A stretch of DNA of 64,000 nt from NCBI RefSeq assembly GCF_000175935.2, contig NC_014837.1, positions 2,108,001 to 2,172,000 of the forward strand, given 5' to 3'. This document shows, piece after piece, positions 24,969 through 34,308 of this stretch. The translations under genes and the position numbers were made by a program. Numbering within the stretch: the first letter of the stretch is position 1; the number at the start of each line of letters is the position of its first letter. Source of the DNA: Pantoea sp. At-9b (GTDB lineage Bacteria > Pseudomonadota > Gammaproteobacteria > Enterobacterales > Enterobacteriaceae). The notes under the pieces were generated by a model, which was not told the DNA's origin, ran no database searches, and saw only the letters and a program-made list of their open reading frames with translations.

Positions 24969-27900
24969 CCTGATGCGCTGGCTGGCGGCTCGGTGGGCAA
25001 GGTAAACCAGAACACACTGCCGCAGTCAGCCCGGTTTTCCCCTTTCAGCTCCCCACAGTGCTTTTTAATGATGCCGTGACTGATGGTCAGTCCCATCCCC
25101 ATCCCCTCTTTTTTCGTGGTATAGAACGAATCAAAGATATGTTCCTTCACCGCGTCAGGGATACCTGAACCGGTATCCATCACCGCAAAACGGATGGTGT
25201 CCGGCGTCGGGTTGGAGGTGGCCAGCGTCAGGATCAGCCCGCGATCGTCGATACCGGTCATGGCATCGATGGCGTTCACCACCAGGTTCAACAACACCTG
25301 CTGAATCTGGATGCGATCACAATAGACTTCCGCGATTTCGGCGTGCAACTTCAGCTCCAGCGAAATCCATTTGCGTTCAATCTCCGCGCGGGAAAGCGCG
25401 AGGATATCGCGGGCAATCAAATGCAGGTTGGCCCTGGCATACACCGAATCATGTTTGCGGGTTAATGCCTGCAAACCGCGAATAATATCCCCGGCGCGTT
25501 TACCTTCCTGCAAAATCTCATCCAGACTGAAACAGGCATTCTCAATATGGCTCTGCTCTCGTTTCAGCCAGCGCAGGCTGGCACCGGCATGGGCGACAAT
25601 CGACATCAGCGGTTGGTTGATCTCATGGGCTATTGATGCGGTTAACTGGCCGACGGTGGTGGCGCGAGAGACCCGCGCCAAATCAGCCTGCGCCATGCGC
25701 GCCGCATCTTCGGCACGGCGTTGCACCGTGATATCGGAAATGGTGCCGAAGTACTCTTTCACCTCCGGCCAGGTATTTACCGGATCGCCAATCCCTTTGA
25801 TGTAACGGCATTCGCCATCCGGGCGAATAATACGAAATTCCGCCTGCATACTGATGCCGTTCTGCACGCTGTCGCTGACCAGGTCATGGATACATTGATG
25901 GTCATCAGGGTGAACGAAGGTCATAAAATCAGCCATCGACAGTGTTTTTGGCTGTTCCGGCAGGCCGAGAATACGCAGATATTCATCCGAGACTGACATC
26001 AAATCCTGCTCAATTTCCCAACTCCAGGTTCCGGTATGGCTGATTTTTTCCCCCAGCATCAGGGAGGTCTGGCTGGTGCGTAGTTGTTTCTCCACGCGTC
26101 GGCGGTGGATGTTCTCCTCCAGCAGTTCCGCATATAAACGGGCGGTTTCGATGGACACCGCCGCCTGAGCACTCAGGGTTTTCACGATATGCGATTGCTC
26201 GGCAGTAAACACATCCGGCATCAGCCGGTTTTCCAGGTACAGCACCCCAACCATATTGGCCTGTTTAAACATCGGTACGCACATCACCGCAGCGCCCGAG
26301 GCGACCAGATACGGGTCCTGACTAAAGGGACTGAAGTCCTCCGGTTTGCCGGTACGGATCTCCTGCCCGGTACGGATCACCGCCGACAGTACCGACAGCG
26401 GCAGGTCGTTCGCGGTTGGGCGTTGTTTGACGATTTTGACTTTGACGCCATCCGCATTCGCTTCCGCCCAGGCTTCGGTTTCCGGGATGTTGCCATCCAG
26501 CACGCGAATCAGCAGGCAGCGTTGGGCTCCAGCCCGTTCCAGCAACATGCGCATCAGGATATGGATCAGGCGGTCAAGATTGATCTCCTCGGTCAGGGCG
26601 CGCACTGCCGTGACCACGCTTTCCAGATCGCGAATCGATTCATCTTCAAACGGCATGGTGGTAAAGGCATTGCCGGGTTTCTGGCTGGCGAGTTGCGGAT
26701 AGCGTTGCTCAAGCTGCCGCACTTTAGCCAGCGCACCCCAGTTATCCCAGCTACTGATCGCCCCTTTTAAATAAGCGTCAGCCGGCACCTCCAGCTTCCA
26801 CGCTTTGGCGCAATAGCCAGCCAGCTCATAGGCCAACGCATTGATATGGATATACCCGGCTTTGCGCGACAGAGTGATCGCCATTTCGTACTGGCTCAGC
26901 GCCTCACCCACTTCACCGCGCAGGCGCGCCAGTTCAGCGGCCAACAATGCCACCTTGTCGGCAAACAGCTCCGGATTCAGCACCGACCACTGCACCAGTT
27001 GATCAAAATGTGTGTGGGCGGTTTTGCGCACCGCTGCACTCGCCTGGCCGGTTGCCAGTGGTACGGTCAGGCTGAGCGCGCTATAAAAGTGCAAATCCAT
27101 CAGGTAGATATAACCCGGAACGGCGTTGACTAACTGCGCGGCCTCAGCGAAACAGGGGCTGGCCAGGGTGTATTCACCGGCATAGAAATGCGCCATGCCG
27201 CGATACAGCCACGACCAGAACATCACCATCGCTTTCGGACCGGAAACCGGACCCGGCTCGCTGCCGACCAGATGCGTCGGAAACGCATCCACGCCGCTAA
27301 ACTTTTCGCCCTCGTTGCCACGCAGATGCATCACCAGATGCTTTTGCATCAGCAACACGTTTTCCACATCGGGATAGAAGGATTGCCGGGTAAACGCCAG
27401 CCCGCGTTCAATGGTGGTATGCACCGATTCCAGATGATCGCCGCGCGTCAGGTAATTCATCACCTGGTGGCGCAATGAGAGACAGGCAAAAGACTTATCA
27501 CCATGCGCCAGCGCCACATTAAAACTTTTCTTCGCGCAATCGATTGCGAAGGCCAGCGGTTGGGTCCAGATCCCCACCTGATCAAGCGGCAACAAGGTGC
27601 GCGCCTTGAAACGCAAAAAGTTGTGTTTCTCGGCCAGTTGACTGGCAAGCAGCCCGGACTTAAAGCCGTAATGATATTCCTGATAGCGATCGGTAATCAG
27701 GACGCTAAACCACGACAGGCCAAAGACTGAGGCACCGGCAATGCCATGATCCAGCGTCATATCAAGGATTTTGCACACCAGTAACAAATGCAACTGCGGA
27801 CAATCGTATGAGGAGGCAAAGATGGTGCTGGCCATCAGGTTCAGCACTGACTCTTTTTCGCGATTCGCCATCAGCGGCAAAGTGCCGAGCGTGATGGCCG

Positions 27901-30538
27901 GATCGGGACCGAGCCGCGCCTTCAGGGCATACCATGCCGCATTGCACTCCGCCTCATCGGGATAGCGATTGAATTGCACCCCAAACACCGCCAGCCACGC
28001 CAGCGCGGTTTCCAGCGCCAGATAGTTGTCCGACTGACGCATATGAATTTCCGCCGACAGGCAGGCGGCAGCGGATTTCTCGGTCAGACTGCCGGGCATC
28101 CCCAGTAGCGCGGTGCACTGCGCCTGTGCTTCGTTAAGATTGCCCTGCAAAAACTGGCACTCCGCTTCTTCAAAGCCGAGCAGAAAAGGTTCGCCATCGT
28201 CACGCTGATCGTTCAACGCGCGGGCGGTACCTAAATAGCGCAGTGCGGAGACATAATCCCCTGCCCGTTTGGCGCGCTGCGCCGCCGTCAGGCTCAGGCG
28301 AAAATAGTTGCGGATTTGTGCCGCGCTCAACACCACCTCAGTGGACATCGCAATATGGTGGACTGCCCGGAACAGCGTCTCGTTACCTTCGGCACGCGGT
28401 GCCGACTCCGCCAACAGCGCAGCCGCCTGCTGATGGATCAGTAATTTCTGCTTAAAACCGATCAACAAAAACGCCGCGTCATGCACCCGGGCGTGGGTAA
28501 AGGCGTAGTCATCGCTGGTGAGGGTGATAAAACGCGCCGCGATCGCCGGTCGCAGCCGTTGCTGAACGTTGTGCGGGTGAGTACCGAGAATCTGACTGAG
28601 CAGCACCAATTGGCCCTGCGCGCCGAGGCAGGCCATGCAACCCAGCAGTTGGCGGGTCGGTTCTGGCATGCGTTCCAGTTGCCGTACCACCAGGCTGGCG
28701 ACGTTGTCGGTATACTGTCGCGCCCGCAGTGCGCTTTGATCGTAATGCCACTTCAGCGGATCTTGGGTGGAGAAAATCAGCCCGTCATCAATCGCCTGCT
28801 TGAAAAATTCCTGTAAGAACAGCGGATTGCCACCGGTTTTCTCATGAATTAACTGTGCCAGCTCGCTGGTGCCGCTGGTACGGGTATGCAGCATACCGGC
28901 CAGCCAACGGGCCACCATTTTCACGTTCAGCGGCTCCGGGGTGATCTCGGTCAGGCGGGCGGCGGCGGCACGGATACGCGTCAGAAAGCCAGCCACCTGA
29001 CGGCAAGGCATCGATTCCGCATCACGGTGGGCAATCACCAGCAAAAATGGCAGATGATCGTTACGCTGAAAGACATTTTCCAGCAATTTCAGGCTGGCCT
29101 GATCCGCCCAATGCACGTCATCGATTAACATCACCAGCGCTTTGCCGGATGAGGCTAATGCCTTGATCAAGGCACAGACCATCTGACTAAAGCGCTCGCG
29201 GGCATCGCCTGATGCATCAGTGATCATCGGGGGTTGCGCCATGTCTAACAACTGGCGCAGCTCCGGCACCAGCTCAATCGCCAGATCGACATCATCCCCT
29301 AGCGCCCGTAATAAGCGCGCGCGCCACACCATCACCTCAGCGGTCGCCAGGCCGAGCAGATATAACGTCAGGGTACGCAATGCGGTACTGAGTGCCGAAT
29401 AAGGGATCTGCGGTGAATGTTGATCGGCTTTGCCGACCGTTAACAGAATCGGTTTGTGTTGCAGCTTTTTTAGCGCCGAAGCGACAATCGCTGATTTCCC
29501 GGCCCCCGGGGGACCGCCAATCATCACCAGATGATGGGTGCCGCTGCGTTGCACTTCCTCCAGCGCGTGAAGTAACACGCGTGCCTGGGGATGGCCGGTA
29601 AACAGCGTTTCAACACGGTAATGGGTGGTGAAACGCTCCTGAAGCCCAAGGGTAAACGGGGCGATGGTGCCCTGCGGGGTCAGGGTGGCTTTGCAGCGCC
29701 GCAGATCGGCCAGCAGGCCGTCAATGGTTTGATACCCCTCCATCGGGGACTTTGCCAGCAGGCGCAGAATAATCGCCGACAGCATGGGCGGGACATCCGG
29801 GCGGATTGATGCGGGTGGACGCGGCGCGGTCGCCAGATGATGGTGGACCCATTCCGCCGGTCCGGCCTGGGGGGAGCCAAACGGCAGCTTGCCGGTTAGC
29901 ATTTCATACAGCACCACGCCGAGGCTGTAGAGGTCGCTCAGATTGCTCACCGGGTACGGTGTGCGGCCGGTATGCGCCGGCGACATATACGCCAGCGTGC
30001 CGCCGGAAGCACGCAGCGAATTTTTAAGCTGCGAATCCACGGTGACCGACGCGAGGCCAAAGCCCCCCAGCCGGTAAGAACCGTCGTTGTTGAGAAACAG
30101 GTGTGCCGGTTTGATATCGCCATGCACAATGCCCTGATGATGTGCCTGGCTGAGCGGCAAACAAAGCTGAATCGCATTGCGCAGATAATCGGCAATCTGC
30201 TCGGGCGGCATCGCGATGATCCCGGCGAGGGAGCGAAAAGGAAAGGCCGGATACACCAGCGCATAGCGTCCGAGATAACGGGTGTGCCCTACCGGTTTCA
30301 CTGCCCAGCGGGTCATCAGATGGGGGGCCAGCGCCAGCTCATTTTTTAACAGTTGCGCGCCCTGAAACGCCCGTTCATCACTGGCTGCGGTGGCGATAAT
30401 AAACGCTTCCCCTGTCGCCTCACGCCCCATCAGCCAGGCGATGCTGCCATCCTGCGCCAGTGGCGTCAGCACCCATTCGTCCGGCAGGATGATTTTCTGT
30501 TCTTCGTTATCTTCCTGCGGCACAGAGATGATGCCCAT
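24965..30538 (-). CDS. Giant sensor: Ser/Thr-kinase-like / AAA ATPase / GAF / PAS / histidine kinase
   Basis: 1857 residues. Domain order: protein-kinase fold 15-285; AAA/STAND-type ATPase from about 310 with Walker A GGPPGAGKS at 341-349 and Walker B LVMLIDDVHWAD at 468-479; long alpha-helical TPR-like region about 620-1290; GAF about 1319-1465; PAS about 1500-1600; HisKA with His1638 in IAHEINQP; HATPase with NLVVNAID, DTGSGIP and GMGMGL. The kinase part has HGDIKP (139-144) but GFG in place of DFG and no clear VAIK lysine, so it may be a pseudokinase. The family is known as a trifunctional kinase/ATP-binding/histidine kinase. No membrane segments. Its ATG overlaps the receiver stop by one base. 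Confidence 0.93.
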   Translation of the reverse strand: MGIISVPQEDNEEQKIILPDEWVLTPLAQDGSIAWLMGREATGEAFIIATAASDERAFQGAQLLKNELALAPHLMTRWAVKPVGHTRYLGRYALVYPAFPFRSLAGIIAMPPEQIADYLRNAIQLCLPLSQAHHQGIVHGDIKPAHLFLNNDGSYRLGGFGLASVTVDSQLKNSLRASGGTLAYMSPAHTGRTPYPVSNLSDLYSLGVVLYEMLTGKLPFGSPQAGPAEWVHHHLATAPRPPASIRPDVPPMLSAIILRLLAKSPMEGYQTIDGLLADLRRCKATLTPQGTIAPFTLGLQERFTTHYRVETLFTGHPQARVLLHALEEVQRSGTHHLVMIGGPPGAGKSAIVASALKKLQHKPILLTVGKADQHSPQIPYSALSTALRTLTLYLLGLATAEVMVWRARLLRALGDDVDLAIELVPELRQLLDMAQPPMITDASGDARERFSQMVCALIKALASSGKALVMLIDDVHWADQASLKLLENVFQRNDHLPFLLVIAHRDAESMPCRQVAGFLTRIRAAAARLTEITPEPLNVKMVARWLAGMLHTRTSGTSELAQLIHEKTGGNPLFLQEFFKQAIDDGLIFSTQDPLKWHYDQSALRARQYTDNVASLVVRQLERMPEPTRQLLGCMACLGAQGQLVLLSQILGTHPHNVQQRLRPAIAARFITLTSDDYAFTHARVHDAAFLLIGFKQKLLIHQQAAALLAESAPRAEGNETLFRAVHHIAMSTEVVLSAAQIRNYFRLSLTAAQRAKRAGDYVSALRYLGTARALNDQRDDGEPFLLGFEEAECQFLQGNLNEAQAQCTALLGMPGSLTEKSAAACLSAEIHMRQSDNYLALETALAWLAVFGVQFNRYPDEAECNAAWYALKARLGPDPAITLGTLPLMANREKESVLNLMASTIFASSYDCPQLHLLLVCKILDMTLDHGIAGASVFGLSWFSVLITDRYQEYHYGFKSGLLASQLAEKHNFLRFKARTLLPLDQVGIWTQPLAFAIDCAKKSFNVALAHGDKSFACLSLRHQVMNYLTRGDHLESVHTTIERGLAFTRQSFYPDVENVLLMQKHLVMHLRGNEGEKFSGVDAFPTHLVGSEPGPVSGPKAMVMFWSWLYRGMAHFYAGEYTLASPCFAEAAQLVNAVPGYIYLMDLHFYSALSLTVPLATGQASAAVRKTAHTHFDQLVQWSVLNPELFADKVALLAAELARLRGEVGEALSQYEMAITLSRKAGYIHINALAYELAGYCAKAWKLEVPADAYLKGAISSWDNWGALAKVRQLEQRYPQLASQKPGNAFTTMPFEDESIRDLESVVTAVRALTEEINLDRLIHILMRMLLERAGAQRCLLIRVLDGNIPETEAWAEANADGVKVKIVKQRPTANDLPLSVLSAVIRTGQEIRTGKPEDFSPFSQDPYLVASGAAVMCVPMFKQANMVGVLYLENRLMPDVFTAEQSHIVKTLSAQAAVSIETARLYAELLEENIHRRRVEKQLRTSQTSLMLGEKISHTGTWSWEIEQDLMSVSDEYLRILGLPEQPKTLSMADFMTFVHPDDHQCIHDLVSDSVQNGISMQAEFRIIRPDGECRYIKGIGDPVNTWPEVKEYFGTISDITVQRRAEDAARMAQADLARVSRATTVGQLTASIAHEINQPLMSIVAHAGASLRWLKREQSHIENACFSLDEILQEGKRAGDIIRGLQALTRKHDSVYARANLHLIARDILALSRAEIERKWISLELKLHAEIAEVYCDRIQIQQVLLNLVVNAIDAMTGIDDRGLILTLATSNPTPDTIRFAVMDTGSGIPDAVKEHIFDSFYTTKKEGMGMGLTISHGIIKKHCGELKGENRADCGSVFWFTLPTEPPASASG

Positions 30539-30921
30539 TAGCGTGGTTCCCCGTGAGACAGTTCGTTACGGATGATGGTCAGCAGCGTATCAACATCGAT
30601 AGGTTTGCGCAAAAAGGTCACCGCCCCCAGCGCAATGGCATACCATTGCACCGCTTCTTCCTGTTCGGCGGAGATAAAGATCACCGGTAGTGTAACGGCT
30701 TGTTGTTGCAGGACGGCGAACAGCTCAAAACCGCTCATCCCTTTCAGTCTGACGTCGATGATCAGCATGGCCGCGCCGGTGAGTGCGTTGTCATCGCAGA
30801 GGAGTGCTTCGCCTGATTCATACAGGCTGGTGGTGTATCCGTCAGAATGCAGTAAATTGCTCAGGCCATTACGGACTGAGCGTTCATCGTCAACGATAAC
30901 AATATGCTGTGGCAGCGTCAT
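30538..30921 (-). CDS. Single-domain response regulator (receiver)
   Basis: 127 residues, receiver only. Acidic pair in VIVDDERS, phospho-acceptor Asp56 in LIIDVRLKG, Ser in FISAEQ and Lys in LRKPID. With no output domain it may relay phosphate, act as a sink or regulate the kinase allosterically. TAATG overlap with the giant kinase gene indicates translational coupling. A stable hairpin separates it from the XapX genes upstream. The FixJ-like regulator on the other side of the kinase gene is the likely DNA-binding partner. Confidence 0.92.
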   Translation of the reverse strand: MTLPQHIVIVDDERSVRNGLSNLLHSDGYTTSLYESGEALLCDDNALTGAAMLIIDVRLKGMSGFELFAVLQQQAVTLPVIFISAEQEEAVQWYAIALGAVTFLRKPIDVDTLLTIIRNELSHGEPR

Positions 30922-30938
30922 GCTGTGATCCTCTGATA

Positions 30939-30960
30939 ATCCTCACGCGAACGTGAGGAT
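30939..30960 (-). other. UUCG-tetraloop hairpin between XapX and receiver genes
   Basis: ATCCTCACG (30939-30947) pairs perfectly with CGTGAGGAT (30952-30960). On the transcribed minus strand the loop is TTCG closed by G-C. There is no T run and the receiver ribosome site follows, so it looks like an mRNA processing or stability element or partial attenuator rather than a full terminator. Confidence 0.55.
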
Positions 30961-30965
30961 GTTCC

Positions 30966-31220
30966 TTAGGGTTCCTTCTCTCCTTGCGGCGGTGGCGTGC
31001 CGCTGATTTTCGGCACACATTCATGGCGGAACCAGGCCAGCGTCACAGGTTGACGGCGAATCAGCCGTTGCGCCAGCGGCACCAGTTGCTCCCCCACCAG
31101 CATGCCAAACAGTCCCAGCAAGGCAATAACCGGTGGTGCCGGGGAATTGACATCGATCAGGCCATAAATCAGACCCGCCAACACGCCGACCCCCAACGAA
31201 ATAGCGTAGGATTTCAACAT
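30966..31220 (-). CDS. XapX-domain (DUF1427) small membrane protein, second copy
   Basis: 84 residues. Two hydrophobic segments form the XapX core: AISLGVGVLAGLIYGLIDVNSPAPPVIALLGLFGMLVGEQ, with the conserved SPAPPxIAL turn. A basic and Pro-rich C-terminal tail (FRHECVPKISGTPPPQGEKEP) is longer than in the upstream paralogue. The family is membrane-embedded and of unknown function, often near isochorismatase-like hydrolases. It starts two bases after the first XapX stop. Confidence 0.85.
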   Translation of the reverse strand: MLKSYAISLGVGVLAGLIYGLIDVNSPAPPVIALLGLFGMLVGEQLVPLAQRLIRRQPVTLAWFRHECVPKISGTPPPQGEKEP

Positions 31221-31222
31221 GT

Positions 31223-31426
31223 TCAGCCGACCTTATCAACGTGGGTGATGACGGTACTGGCCTGAGGCTGGGGTTTGACATGCGCCATAATCTGCCCACC
31301 AATAATCATGCCCAACAAACCGACTAAGGCAATGGCGGGCGGTGCGGGCGATCGTACCCGCAGCAGCGCATAAAACAACCCGACCAGGACGCCCGCCCCC
31401 AGAGAAATGATCAAAGGATTCATCAT
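31223..31426 (-). CDS. XapX-domain (DUF1427) small membrane protein, first copy
   Basis: 67 residues with the core SLGAGVLVGLFYALLRVRSPAPPAIALVGLLGMIIGGQ, two membrane helices joined by the SPAPP turn, and a short polar tail. It aligns by eye along its length with the next gene, so the two are a tandem duplication. It follows the isochorismatase-family gene by 47 bases and precedes the second copy by two. Role unknown; a small transport or membrane accessory function for the neighbouring hydrolase product is a guess. Confidence 0.85.
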   Translation of the reverse strand: MMNPLIISLGAGVLVGLFYALLRVRSPAPPAIALVGLLGMIIGGQIMAHVKPQPQASTVITHVDKVG

Positions 31427-31473
31427 GATCCTCCTGTGACCGGCACAGCACGGTGCCGGTCAGGCGCAGGGAA

Positions 31474-32160
31474 TTAACGTGCCGGAACCGGTGCCAGGGT
31501 ACGGTGTTCGCTTTCCTGACGTGACGGTGCTTTATGCACCATGGTGTAGGCATAATCCACGCCAATACCGTAAGCGCCGGAATGCTCTTTGGCAATCTTC
31601 ATCACCGCGTCATAGGTATCACGGTGCGCCCAGTCACGCTGCCACTCCAGCATCACCTGCTGCCAGGTCACCGGGATCACCCCCGCCTGGATCATGCGCT
31701 GCATGGCATAGTCATGGGCTTCTTTTGAGGTGCCGCCAGACGCGTCAGCCACCATATAGATTTCGTAACCGCCTTCCAGCATGGCGCACAGCGCAAAGCT
31801 GTTGTTACACACTTCTGTCCACAGGCCGGAAACCACCACTTTCTTCTTGCCGTTAGCGGCCAGCGCATCACGCACTTTCTGATCGTCCCAAGAGTTCATG
31901 GAGGTACGCTCCAGGATATCCAGCCCCGGGAAAACGTCCAGCAACTCAGGGTAGGTATAGCCGGAGAAACTTTCGGTTTCGACGGTGGTGATGATGGTCG
32001 GGATGTTAAAAACCTTGGCCGCTTTCGCCAGCGCCACGGTGTTATTTTTCAGCACCTGACGGTCGATTGACTGCACGCCAAACGCCATCTGCGGTTGCTG
32101 ATCGATAAAGATAATCTGGCTGTTAAGCGGGGTCAGAACTTCAAGTTTTGAGTTGGACAT
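31474..32160 (-). CDS. Isochorismatase-family cysteine hydrolase (YcaC-like)
   Basis: 228 residues from ATG 32160; longer starts (TTG 32202, ATG 32172) give an N terminus not expected for the family, whereas MSNSKLEVLTPLNSQIIFIDQQPQM fits. The active-site Asp20 is in FIDQQ and the nucleophile Cys118 in GLWTEVCNN; at the third position the text reads ILERTSMNSW (Arg85) rather than the Lys of nicotinamidases, as in YcaC relatives. Such proteins are thought to be amidases, but YcaC has no firmly known substrate. It heads the leftward unit with XapX, receiver and giant kinase, and shares a divergent promoter region with the amidohydrolase. Confidence 0.9.
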   Translation of the reverse strand: MSNSKLEVLTPLNSQIIFIDQQPQMAFGVQSIDRQVLKNNTVALAKAAKVFNIPTIITTVETESFSGYTYPELLDVFPGLDILERTSMNSWDDQKVRDALAANGKKKVVVSGLWTEVCNNSFALCAMLEGGYEIYMVADASGGTSKEAHDYAMQRMIQAGVIPVTWQQVMLEWQRDWAHRDTYDAVMKIAKEHSGAYGIGVDYAYTMVHKAPSRQESEHRTLAPVPAR

Positions 32161-32280
32161 GAATTTACCCATTGAGGTTAGTAACTGGATTTCCGCGAAC
32201 AAAAATACGGAGCAAAAGTGGCAGTCACCGGCTGGTCACTGTCCGATCTGAGTCTAGGCGGCATCAGCGGGCCGAACCAT

Positions 32281-32328
32281 TATCTCTGTGTATAGGTATA
32301 CGTTCGTATAGGTATCCCTTTGTATAAC
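32281..32328 (-). promoter_or_regulatory. Triple 16-bp direct repeat between divergent units (array B)
   Basis: On the minus strand: GTTATACAAAGGGATA (32328-32313), CCTATACGAACGTATA (32312-32297) and CCTATACACAGAGATA (32296-32281), an exact 16-bp period. It lies 99-146 bp upstream of the amidohydrolase ATG and 121-168 bp upstream of the hydrolase ATG. Relative to the amidohydrolase its orientation matches arrays A and C. Confidence 0.72.
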
Positions 32329-32426
32329 TAGACGCAATTTCGCCCCGCTAACCATAATCCTGAGCTGATGGTGCGACCGCGCACTTCCCGTCCGGCTACC
32401 CCGGACATCTCAGTTCAGGAGGATCT

Positions 32427-34304
32427 ATGGTGACGCTCGGTAAGGCAGAGCTGATTTTAATCAACGGCAAATTCCACACCGTCGACCGCGCCAACCCGGT
32501 GGCCGCCGCCGTGGCAATTCGCGAAGGAAAATTTCTCGCGGTGGGCAGTCAGGCTGAAGTAATGGAACATCACTGCGAAGGTACCAAGGTGATCGACCTT
32601 AAAGGTCATACTGCGGTGCCTGGCCTGAATGACTCGCATCTGCACCTGATCCGTGGCGGCCTAAATTACAACCTCGAACTGCGCTGGGAAGGCGTGCCGT
32701 CTCTGGCCGATGCACTGCGGATGTTGAAAGAGCAGGCACTGCGCACCCCCTCACCGCAGTGGGTACGGGTTGTCGGTGGCTGGACCGAATTCCAGTTTGC
32801 CGAGCGCCGTATGCCGACGCTGGAAGAGATCAACGAAGCGGCACCCGATACCCCGGTGTTTATCCTGCACCTGTACGATCGCGCCCTGCTCAACCGCGCC
32901 GCGCTGAAAGTGGTGGGTTACACCAAAGACACCCCCAACCCGCCAGGGGGCGAAATCCAGCGCGACAGCAACGGCAACCCGACCGGGATGCTGATTGCGC
33001 GCCCGAATGCGATGATCCTCTACGCCACACTGGCGAAAGGCCCGAAATTGCCGCTGGAGCTGCAAATTAACTCCACCCGTCAGTTTATGCGTGAACTGAA
33101 CCGTCTTGGCCTGACCAGCGCCATCGACGCCGGTGGCGGCTTCCAGAACTATCCTGACGATTATGAAGTGATTGCCGAACTGCACAGCAAGAAGCAGATG
33201 ACGGTGCGCATCGCTTATAACCTGTTTACCCAGCGTCCCGGCCATGAACTGGAAGACTTTGAAAAATGGACCGATATGCTCACCCCCGGCCAGGGCAGCG
33301 ACTATTTCCGGCATAACGGTGCCGGTGAAATGTTGGTGTTCTCTGCGGCCGACTTCGAAGATTTCCTCGAACCGCGTCCGGATTTAGCGCCTGGCATGGA
33401 AGATGAGCTGGAGCGCGTGGTGCGTCATCTGGTGGAACACCGCTGGCCGTTCCGTTTACACGCCACCTACAACGAATCCATCAGCCGCATGCTGGACGTG
33501 TTTGAGAAGGTGGATCGCGATATTCCGTTTAACGGCCTGCACTGGTTCTTTGACCATGCGGAAACCGTGACGCAGAAAAACATCGACCGTATTAAAGCGC
33601 TCGGCGGCGGCATTGCGGTACAGCACCGTATGGCGTTCCAGGGCGAATACTTTGCCGAACGTTATGGTATCGAAGCCACCCGTCATACCCCGCCGGTGGC
33701 GCGGATGCTGGAAACCGGCGTGCCGGTCGGTCTGGGTACCGATGCGACACGGGTCGCCAGCTATAACCCGTGGACCGCGCTCTATTGGCTGGTCTCCGGT
33801 CGTACCGTGGGCGGCATGCAGATGTATGACGTCAATGCCCGCCTCGACCGTGACACTGCGCTGATGTTGTGGACGCAAGGCAGCGCCTGGTTCTCCAGTG
33901 AGCAAGGTAAAAAAGGCCAGATCAAAGTCGGCCAACTGGCGGATATGGCGGTACTAAGCAAGGACTTCTTCAGCGTGCCAGAGGAAGAGATCAAAGGGAT
34001 TGAATCGGTGCTGACCGTGGTGGATGGCAACGTGGTGTATGCTGCCGGTGCGTTTAACAGCGAAGCGCCGCCAACCCTGCCAGTGCTGCCGGAGTGGTCA
34101 CCCGTGGTCAAGGTGCCAGGCCACTACCGCAGCGCGCCGCCCAGCGCCGTGAGCCGCGTCGGCATGATGCCACAGGCGCACCATTGCAGCGGCCCTTGCG
34201 GTGTGCATAGCCACCAGCATGATATCGCCCGTGGTGCTAACGTTCCGGTCGCCGAAGATAACGCCTTCTGGGGCGCGCTCGGTTGCAGTTGCTTTGCGTT
34301 TTAA
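32427..34304 (+). CDS. YtcJ-like metal-dependent amidohydrolase
   Basis: 625 residues. AGGAGG precedes the ATG. The N-terminal beta-sandwich (ELILINGKFHTVDRANPVAAAVAIREGKFLAVG) leads to the metal site DSHLHLIRGG (HxH), a metal-binding His region in LHATYNES and DHAETV, and the C-terminal Asp in GLGTDATR. The family hydrolyses amide or ester bonds of ring or aryl substrates; most members are uncharacterised. It begins the rightward unit amidohydrolase-DoxX-MFS-hydrolase, divergent from the isochorismatase unit. A His/Cys-containing tail (HHCSGPCGVHSHQHD) beyond the catalytic domain is unusual and could bind metal. Confidence 0.9.
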   Translation: MVTLGKAELILINGKFHTVDRANPVAAAVAIREGKFLAVGSQAEVMEHHCEGTKVIDLKGHTAVPGLNDSHLHLIRGGLNYNLELRWEGVPSLADALRMLKEQALRTPSPQWVRVVGGWTEFQFAERRMPTLEEINEAAPDTPVFILHLYDRALLNRAALKVVGYTKDTPNPPGGEIQRDSNGNPTGMLIARPNAMILYATLAKGPKLPLELQINSTRQFMRELNRLGLTSAIDAGGGFQNYPDDYEVIAELHSKKQMTVRIAYNLFTQRPGHELEDFEKWTDMLTPGQGSDYFRHNGAGEMLVFSAADFEDFLEPRPDLAPGMEDELERVVRHLVEHRWPFRLHATYNESISRMLDVFEKVDRDIPFNGLHWFFDHAETVTQKNIDRIKALGGGIAVQHRMAFQGEYFAERYGIEATRHTPPVARMLETGVPVGLGTDATRVASYNPWTALYWLVSGRTVGGMQMYDVNARLDRDTALMLWTQGSAWFSSEQGKKGQIKVGQLADMAVLSKDFFSVPEEEIKGIESVLTVVDGNVVYAAGAFNSEAPPTLPVLPEWSPVVKVPGHYRSAPPSAVSRVGMMPQAHHCSGPCGVHSHQHDIARGANVPVAEDNAFWGALGCSCFAF

Positions 34305-34308
34305 TCTT

